The notes under the pieces: model-generated
What the model was told of the DNA's origin: nothing
Seen by the model: only the letters and a program-made list of their open reading frames with translations
The model's database searches: none
Translations under genes and position numbers: made by a program
Part shown: positions 56,165-64,000 of the stretch, piece after piece
Position numbering within the stretch: position 1 is the stretch's first letter
Layout of the letters: every line of letters starts with the position of its first letter
From: Petrolisthes cinctipes
Taxonomy: Eukaryota > Arthropoda > Malacostraca > Decapoda > Porcellanidae
DNA length: 64,000 nt
Reading direction: 5' to 3'
Assembly: GCA_033782935.1 (NCBI GenBank)
Contig: JAWQEG010001559.1
Coordinates: 1,606,001-1,670,000 of the forward strand

Positions 56165-57160
56165 GATTTATAGATGCCACTAGGCATCTGGTGGTGCAAC
56201 AGCTAGGGTCATATACCGTCCAACATAAAATGGTCATCTACATCATTAATAAAATATGTACACACATTAAATAGGCTTCACTACCCCGAAAGGGATTGGC
56301 AGCATGATTAAAAGGACATATAAACTAAAAAGCACATTTTTACTATAAGAACCTGATTAAGTTAAGTAAACTATATAAAAGAATCAAAATTAAAAACATT
56401 GAACTATCTAAAAAGCCATAAATATCATAAAAGGAGAGGGTGTTCCCTCCCACGCTACAAGCTTCCTCCCCGAGCATCTGGGAAAGACTGTAAGACCGTC
56501 ATCCACCCGATACTCGGAGAGGTGCGTACGACGAAGGTCCCCAAGGCTAGGACACTCAGCAAGAAGATGCCGCACTGTCAGAGGGACCAGACAATCATCA
56601 CAGTAGGGAGGGGGTACACTCTCCATCAAAAAACCATGAGTCAATAGTGTGTGGTTAATGCGGAGACGGGCAAGAGCCGTCTCCCACCGGTGGGACAGGC
56701 CGCTGTAGCTCCACAAACCCAGGTGCTGGCGGGTGCCATGGAGCTTGATAGCCTCGACGGTCCACTGCAGGTACGGGATGATGGCTGGCTGAAGGCACAG
56801 AACTGGAGGCCGCAGCCTTAGCCAGGGCGTCATCCCGCTCATTCCCATCGACACCCACATGAGCCGGGTCCCAACAAAATGCGACTCTGCAGCCAGGACG
56901 TCCCAGGAGGACAAACCACTCGAGAATGGCCAACTCCAGGGGATGGGAAGAGTTAAAATTGCCCAAGGCCTGCAAGGCACTACAGGAATCGCTAAAAATA
57001 TTAAAAGAAGGCTTCGGGAGAGTAAAAATCACTTGGAGAGCATATAAAATGGCTGAGAGCTCATCAGTAAAAATGAACATGACAGAAGGAAGCCTGCCGC
57101 CACGACAAATGATTCCTCGGAGAGGTTTCGTAGATAAGCCGAGGGATTAGGACCCAAGTG
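56165..57160 (-). pseudogene. R1/Jockey-like LINE: RNase H, C-terminal zinc finger and 3' UTR
   Basis: The minus strand reads RNase H (57080-56655: FIFTDELSAILYALQVIFTL, NIFSDSCSALQALGNFNSSH, CRVAFCWDPAHVGVDGNERD, DALAKAAA), then in another frame the C-terminal region (about 56700-56408: RINHTLLTHGFLMESVPPPY, CDDCLVPLTVRHLLAECPSL), a Cys-Cys-His-Cys motif usual at the end of such LINE polyproteins. The 3' untranslated region runs to about 56165 and matches 11670-11895 and 22565-22860. The upstream polymerase is missing (5' truncation). One frameshift is visible. Confidence 0.88.
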
Positions 57161-57164
57161 AGAA

Positions 57165-57400
57165 GAAGCCACTTTGAGTTAACCTAAGAGATATCAAATT
57201 TTGGCCACTAACAAACCTAAACTAGCACAAAGGAATATCAAAAGTTAGAAGCTGACAATGAGAATGTATGGCTTTGGCTATTATCAACCATGAAATCTAG
57301 TATCTGTAGAGGTAATGGTTGCAATTAATTTTGATAAGTGTAATATGAACATACTGTACAGTGCAAGGTCCCTTTTTTTGTGACTCTTTCTTCGTCATAT
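57165..57400. other. Short unannotated stretch
   Basis: Nothing recognised between the LINE and the Tc1 relic. Confidence 0.4.
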
Positions 57401-57446
57401 AGTGTGCGTTACTACGTAAGAATGGCTAAGAACATTCCGTTAAAAC

Positions 57447-57997
57447 TGTAGCGGCCACATGTGTGCCCACTCTATATACCACACACATAGGGTTACTCCT
57501 GTATCACTAGGTATACCACTCCTATATCCCTGGTCTATTCTTAGCCGGCCAGGTACGTTAATCCTCGACCCATGCAGACCCAAGCCACCCCCGGAACCAC
57601 GCCTACCCACAGCCAAGTCGCCGTAAGCCCCCTGGGGACAGCAGCTGTCGCCCCTACTCCCAGGCTCAAACCAAATATAAGGGGGCAGCCAGCCATCCTA
57701 GGATACTCACTCCAGCACCAGCACCGGAAGAACAAGGTTCCTGCCCACCGTCGTCCTGCCTGCCGCCACAACACCTAGCTGCCCTATGTCTACCTGTGTT
57801 CCCGTTCTGGTCACACAGTGTAACTCCTACCTCCAGCCAACTCTCCTGCAGCAACTACGGCTCCTCTACGGCACGGCACGGCACGTCAGCATACTACCAT
57901 ATTCTGTGTGACCTTTGTGTATTACCAATAAACTGTATCGTGTATCCTAGAGTCTGTTCACCCCTGGTAATGACGCAAGGTCCTCCTTGACGTTATA
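57447..57997 (+). repeat. Solo LTR of the same family as 42176/52621
   Basis: Starts TGTAGCGGCCACATGTG and keeps all landmarks: the 'ccggccaggta' block, CCAAATATAAGG, AATAAA and 'ctagagtctgttcacc'. It ends 'cttgacgttata'. The flanks AAAC (57443-57446) and ACAC (57998-58001) may be a 4 bp duplication with one change. There is no internal region on either side, so it is a product of LTR-LTR recombination. It is inserted in a Tc1-like transposase sequence. Confidence 0.87.
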
Positions 57998-58160
57998 ACA
58001 CTATTGAAAAGATTGTTGCGTTAATGGAAGCAGGCCATCAAACTAAAGAAATAGCAAATTTAACTTGTGTTTGACATCGGTCTGTGAGGAAATGGGTTTC
58101 TCGATTTCGTCAGGGTGGCAGTAGTTACACAAAACTAGGCCTGTAAGGCCTACGAACGTG
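57998..58160 (+). pseudogene. N-terminal fragment of a Tc1-like transposase, split by the solo LTR
   Basis: The frame reads TIEKIVALMEAGHQTKEIAN then LTCV, a TGA, and HRSVRKWVSRFRQGG, a helix-turn-helix of the Tc1/mariner DNA-binding domain with the typical 'R.V..W..RFR.GG'. A candidate start ATGGCTAAG lies left of the LTR at 57422. Later sequence has a TAA and loses similarity near 58150. Dead fragment. Confidence 0.72.
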
Positions 58161-58199
58161 TTGGTTCGTGCCAGGTACATATTGAAGAGAGATTGAAAA

Positions 58200-59118
58200 G
58201 AAACCTCACGACATAAGTGTCACGAGTCGAGCTCGTACATAATATAAATAACCAGACAAAGTTTATTATTCACTAGGTTATTTGGTATGTTTAGCTAGCG
58301 TCTATCTACATAGATACGGTACAAATTTGAAATGGACACCGAGAGCCTCTATGAATGGAATCCGGCCCGGCGAAACCACAGTAGCATTTTCTAACCGTAT
58401 ATCTCGTCCGTATCCCTCTCGCGTATTATTACAGAAGGAATTAATTATACCGAGCAAAGTTGATTCCTCGAATTACATACGTTTTCATGAAGTGGATAAT
58501 AATAATAGGAATTACATATACAAGTCGTAAATTTAAGTTGCATGTATGACAAATGTGTATTTTAGACAGGATGTATAGGCTAGCCAGATGTAGGCTATTC
58601 AAAATAATGACGTCATTGAAAACCAATCACGCTCTATGAGTGATATAGAGATGTGCAGCTACTGAAAATTACAGCTGGTGTGAAGAATATTATCTTGATA
58701 GACTTTGAAAACTATCTAGAAAGATAACGAACGAGTGTTTGCTTGATTTTTGAAAATATCGAGTAATTGTGTAGGAGGTCCGGAAATAGTACCTGATTAA
58801 TTACAGTGTTAGTTTTCCCTAATTCTTGCAAATTAACGTAAGGTTAGGATTATTGTAAGAAAATTCGTAAGAAATCGTAATAAAATTGAAGAATAACCGT
58901 TATAGAGAAGAAATACCGTACATCGATTCTTGCGATAATTTTAGCTAGCTAGCATTTCATTACGTGTGAGAGTGTATGCGCGTGGATTAATTTATTTGTA
59001 ATTGTTAAATTCTAACTATTGTTGGTCTGACTGAAGAATAAATACTGTATAGGAAATTAACATAATTGGTTTAGTGTGAACCTATGTAACTTGTAAGAAT
59101 TACTACACTACAAAAACA
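58200..59118. other. Unannotated intergenic or intron sequence
   Basis: No ORF of note and no repeat boundary recognised. GC content rises and falls, but without a coding signal. Confidence 0.45.
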
Positions 59119-59122
59119 CATA

Positions 59123-60241
59123 GGCCCGTACTAAGAGTTAGGAAGGTCAAGGAACGGACCTTCCCTTCAACCATCAACTTGCATGAAGGTAAGACCTTCG
59201 AATATACCTTCAACCCTTACCAAGAGTCATTTGTCCAAGCAGCTCCCTCACCTCCCCCTCCTTACCCAACTCCCGTCATTTGAATAATTTATTGTTTATT
59301 GCTTATTTTTATAATACATTGCCATACTAAGTAATTTACACTACATACATGTAAATAACAATATAATAATGCTTTTCTATACAGATAGAGAGCCATTTCA
59401 ATAACTACTCAAATAATATAATAAACATAAGAGCATACTGCCAGCAGGAGAGCGGGGTAACATCCTCCCCATCTAACGTTTGTTAAACAACTGAAGGGAG
59501 GATACGATCATTACGTCCGTTAACATTTATAGATGATTTGTATCGCCAATATTATTGTTAATGAATACCCAATGGCTCTCAAACTGTGTAAAACAGCATT
59601 ATAATTTTGTTATATAAATGTATGCTGTGTGAAATTACTTAGTACAGCAAAGTAGTATTATAAAATTAAACAATAAATTATTCAAGTGACGGGAGTAGTG
59701 TAAGGAGTGAGAGTCAGAGTGGGTAAGTAGCCTAATAATAAAGATAACTTTATGCTCATCTCATCTATTTCACCTTTAATAGTCTTGGGTGACGTGCTCA
59801 CTCTACAAAATTTGTATAATCACGAGAAATGCAATATATCCTACCTATTAACTGAAAATATGACTCTAAAAACTGGCAGATGGCGATCAGTCAACTACAA
59901 GCAAAACTTCCTTCCCGTGATTACCGAAAATTCATGGAGGAATTCGTAAGTGTTATAAATAACTCACACATATTCCCCGAAACAAAAATAATGACTTTAC
60001 AACTTTTCAAATATTATCTGATGTTGTTTTCAGTTCTTCATATCTATTTTCTCACAGTAGTTTTGGATAATTTTGGAAAAAATTGTCGAAGGTCAGCGGG
60101 AAGACACGAGTATAGGCCTACCCTTGCCTTCCCTTCAACCAACCTATAGACCTTCGATCCAATAACGGCACTGACTATTGGTACCGTATTATCTTCCCCC
60201 GTACCATCCACCCTCGACCTTCCTGACTCTTAGTACGGGCC
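59123..60241. mobile_element. Non-autonomous DNA element (1.1 kb) with 3 bp ATA duplication
   Basis: Inverted ends GGCCCGTACTAAGAGTTAGG and the complement of GGCCCGTACTAAGAGTCAGG. ATA lies on both sides (59120-59122 and 60242-60244). 'aaggtc..gg..ggacctt' blocks are repeated near both ends. No transposase is present. It is inserted in or at the 5' edge of the LINE fragment that follows. The 3 bp duplication suggests a Harbinger-like mechanism, but the terminus is not one I know. Confidence 0.78.
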
Positions 60242-61190
60242 ATAGACTCGTCCTCTTCACCCACACCATCACTCCTATCCCCACAACCCTTACTCCCAAC
60301 ACCATCACCCACACGGCCACCACTATCTCCATCTCCATCCCCGCCAAAGACTCCCTCTCCCCACCCCAACGCAGCAGCACACAACACACACCGCACCCAC
60401 AACATAAATATAATCCAGATAAACATCGATGGCATTAACACCAAAAAACAAGAACTTACACACTTCATCATACAACACAACATACACATTGCCATCGTAC
60501 ATGAAACCAGATTACGTAACACACACAAAACGCCTACATTCCCCAACTACACCACCATCAGACAAGACCGGGCCAACGGCAATGGCGGCAGACTCATCAC
60601 CCTCGTCCACAAATCCATTAACTATTCATAAACCAGTGCGCATCTCAAATCCCTTCTCCCCCACCACGACACCATCACAGAAATTCAGGCCATCAAGGTA
60701 CGCACTGAAAAAACAACAAGCACCACAATAGCCAACGTATACATCCCCCCTCAAACCAGCCCAACGGTTCCCCATAACTTCACCCCCCAGCTCCAACAAA
60801 TCACCAGCCAACCTAACCTCATCCAGGGTGGTGACTTCAACGCCAAGACATCGGCCTGGTATGTCAACAACTCAGACACAAACAGAGGACTTGAAATCCT
60901 CTCCCAAACCGACAACCTCATCACACTAACCAACACACCCACATCCCTCACTAAACCCTCTTCCAACCATCATCACCTGACCTCACCTGCTCCCCCAACC
61001 CAGCACCCAGAACATCATGGAGGGTGGTCAACACTCTTGGCTCTGACCATCTCCCAATCATCATAATAACAAAATCAAGAATCACCCCAGCTGGCCACAG
61101 ACACACATACCCTAACTACACCAAGGTCAAATGGGACATCTTCACTACCGATACACAAGATCACTTTGAAACACTGAACAACAAAATAAT
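60242..61190 (+). pseudogene. LINE endonuclease domain (I/Jockey/R1-type)
   Basis: The plus-strand frames give NINIIQINIDGINTKKQELT (about 60400), HNIHIAIVHETRLRNTHKTP, TTIRQDRANGNGGRLITLVH, then in another frame ANVYIPPQTSPTVPHNFTPQ, and QGGDFNAKTSAW (about 60830), where GDFNA is the core of the endonuclease/exonuclease/phosphatase fold, followed by a final 'GSDHLPIII'-like block at about 61040. Stops and two frameshifts are present. No reverse transcriptase follows; the sequence ends at about 61190, before a (TA)n run. Confidence 0.85.
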
Positions 61191-61237
61191 AAAATAAAAT
61201 AATAAAATATAAATATCTACAGATTACATGTGATAGC

Positions 61238-61242
<5 letters not shown>

Positions 61243-61280
<38 letters not shown>
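61243..61280. repeat. Short (TA)n microsatellite
   Basis: About 38 bp of TA between the LINE endonuclease and a tRNA-like A box. Confidence 0.9.
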
Positions 61281-61286
<6 letters not shown>

Positions 61287-61304
61287 CCTTCGAGGGCGAA
61301 GGAT

Positions 61305-61345
61305 GGTAGTGGCCGAGCATCTATGTACCGGTTATTCTACATATA
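61305..61345 (+). mobile_element. tRNA-derived SINE head fragment
   Basis: 'ggtagtggccgagcatctatg' repeats the A box of the SINE at 25985. No B box follows within tRNA distance, so this is a remnant. Confidence 0.5.
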
Positions 61346-61349
61346 CAGT

Positions 61350-62494
<1,145 letters not shown>

Positions 62495-62499
62495 AAGAA

Positions 62500-63575
62500 A
62501 CGAGAAAAGGAAGATGATATTCACTACTCATAATATCGAACCGACAAAAGGAAATATGACGAAACCCAATGAAACAAGAGAGAGGAACCCCGGCAATACC
62601 TCCATTGTTTAAACCCATCTCTAAATGGATATTTTTCTTACTATCCTTATGCGTAACATTATATAAAGGCGAAAAAAGGGTTATGCACTATGTTATTATG
62701 TGTGTATATAAAATTTTTGTCCCTGGTTTGATGAACAAGGTCAGTTATAAAATTATGTGTATTATTATGTGCTGGAAGGAGCAAGCTGCAGATACTATAA
62801 TATAATTCGGCGGGAACAGACGAACGAATAATATTTTGGTTGAAGAAAACACCTTATGAGGAGGGGACTTTTATTGACGATATTTCACTCTTGCTTCTTC
62901 AGGTAAAATTAAGGCACGTCCATACAACATTGACAGCCTAAAATGTGCGCTACATGGTGAAGGGTAGAGGCGGGAGGTGGCAGGGGAGGGTTGCGGGGGA
63001 TGGCAGAGGTGAACGAGGAAAGTGGTTGCGTTGGGGGGGTGGGGGGGCTTCGCATTGAGGAAGGGAAGAAAATATTGGGGTTGGGGGTAGAGATGGCCAG
63101 GATGCCGTTAGTAGCGACAACATAATATCAATGAAAATGACGACAGCAATAACTTATTGACAGTTGCAATGTTTACAGCGGAAAGATTATTTTAACTAAA
63201 CCTATTTTATTATTTGAATCAATATATGCGTATTTAAACAGAGCTGGTGCGGCTATTAAGGCCGACGTCAACTGGCTGAATATGTTATCGAATTAATTTC
63301 ACATGAATTCAACTCCCTAACTGTAATTATTTACCCTACCGCGCTACACATAAAAGGCTATGGAGCGCCAGACCGCCAGACCCACACAGTCCTGCCTTAC
63401 AACTCGAGCGCCGAAGCAAGAAAGAAACTGACAGATGATTCCCTTATCTCGAACCACAGTTTGACACGAAGCATAATTGTTATCAAGCAAACAGAGGAAT
63501 AGTGGTAGAGCTGTGCACTGACGAGAGTCACTTCATTGGAGGATACTGCGGTGCTAACATCTACACGGAAGCAGT
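62500..63575. other. Unannotated sequence upstream of the Tc1 transposase
   Basis: Contains a G-rich block (about 62960-63085). The 5' flank and left terminal repeat of the following Tc1 element should lie here, but without the right end I cannot place the terminus. 'cacacagtcctgcc' near 63385 is a candidate only. Confidence 0.4.
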
Positions 63576-63579
63576 CACC

Positions 63580-64000
63580 ATGTTGAGGGGAGAAAAGAAC
63601 AGAATAGAGCTTAAAGGAAGAATTAATGGCCTACATGATGCTGGTAAAACACCTTCCGAAATAGCACACGAACTAGGATTAAAGAAGGATACTGTTTACC
63701 TGTGGCTACGTAGGTGGAATGAAGAGAGAAAATTGGAAGATCATAAGAGAACAGGACGACGGCGAGTGACAGACGCTAATCAAGACCGAATGTTGAAAAA
63801 TGCTGCAGGAGCTAGTCCATTTTCCACTTCTGTCGCCTTAACCCAGGAATCTGGCCTGCCAATCTCAGCAAGAACTGTTCGACGCAGGCTACATGAGCAA
63901 GGAATACACCATCGAACCCCAGCAGTCAAAGAAAAGTTTACTGAACGTCACCGTGAAATTCGACTCCAATTTGCAAGAGATCACGTCGCATACGATATGG
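63580..64000 (+). CDS. Tc1-like transposase, N-terminal 140 residues, open to the window end
   Basis: Cuts and pastes its own element. The ATG at 63580 is in fair context (caccATG) and opens a frame without stops to the edge of the window. It begins MLRGEKNRIELKGRINGLHD, then AGKTPSEIAHELGLKKDTVY and LWLRRWNEERKLEDHKRTGR, the first helix-turn-helix plus the GR..VT linker, followed by the second DNA-binding subdomain (SVALTQESGLPISARTVRRR, LHEQGIHHRTPAVKEKFTER) ending RLQFARDH, just before the first catalytic D. A complete protein would be about 340 residues. It is the least damaged transposase in the window. Activity cannot be judged without the rest. Confidence 0.9.
   Translation, partial: MLRGEKNRIELKGRINGLHDAGKTPSEIAHELGLKKDTVYLWLRRWNEERKLEDHKRTGRRRVTDANQDRMLKNAAGASPFSTSVALTQESGLPISARTVRRRLHEQGIHHRTPAVKEKFTERHREIRLQFARDHVAYDM

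Noticed and set aside
42744..57080. Bacterial-style operon or defence system among the stacked open frames
   Set aside because: All recognisable domains are retroelement or transposon proteins. There are no ribosome-binding sites or gene spacing of a prokaryote, and spliced exons are present.

Overview
The window is eukaryotic, intron-dominated nuclear DNA, very probably from an arthropod and most likely a malacostracan crustacean. The reasons are the mixture and style of its repeats: Jockey/I-, RTE-, R1- and CR1-like LINEs, K02A2.6-style Gypsy elements, Tc1/mariner, Harbinger, hAT and piggyBac-type elements, tRNA-derived SINE pieces, and very long (TA)n, (AGT)n, (AAT)n and (GA)n arrays. There are no bacterial operons, rRNA genes or intact tRNA genes. 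The species is inferred from style only.

The one host gene I can support is on the minus strand. Two coding exons, 55773-55863 and 2154-2339, encode consecutive coiled-coil segments that match the CFAP157 (cilia- and flagella-associated protein 157) family. They have consensus splice sites and compatible phases. If this is right, 2340-55772 is one intron of about 53.4 kb, and nearly everything else in the window is transposon sediment inside it. The N-terminal exons were not found in the 8 kb to the right of 55863, and later exons lie left of base 1.

Layout, left to right. 173-1871: a 1.7 kb TA-flanked DNA element, with a second inverted copy at 31145-32819. 2154-2339: host exon. 2960-3495: LINE endonuclease fragment. 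3863-5099: Harbinger-like element. 7073-8878: fold-back element. 8985-10345: decayed Gypsy. 11160-11895: hAT MITE and a LINE tail. 14173-15931: Harbinger with a broken transposase. 16898-22547: a three-level nest (element A containing element B containing a Jockey-like LINE). 23117-26140: MITEs, a spliced integrase relic and a SINE. 26515-27900: RTE-like LINE. 29918-33665: long-TIR element flanked by CCGG, carrying copy 2 of the 1.7 kb element. 33670-34950: gag/pol relic. 35690-41735: an I/Jockey-type LINE split by a 4.1 kb Tc1/mariner element with arms of about 1.3 kb. 42176-53143: an LTR element whose interior holds a CR1-like LINE. 53144-55745: Gypsy interrupted by a piggyBac-like MITE. 55773-55863: host exon. 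56165-61190: R1-like LINE, solo LTR inside a Tc1 relic, a DNA element and a LINE endonuclease. 63580 to the end: an open, apparently undamaged Tc1 transposase.

The genes do not form a pathway. What holds the window together is insertion history: several target-site duplications, empty sites and interrupted reading frames can be read directly, so the order of events can be reconstructed. Because the inverted copies and long-arm palindromes lie in one transcription unit, the pre-mRNA of the host gene could form extensive double-stranded RNA.
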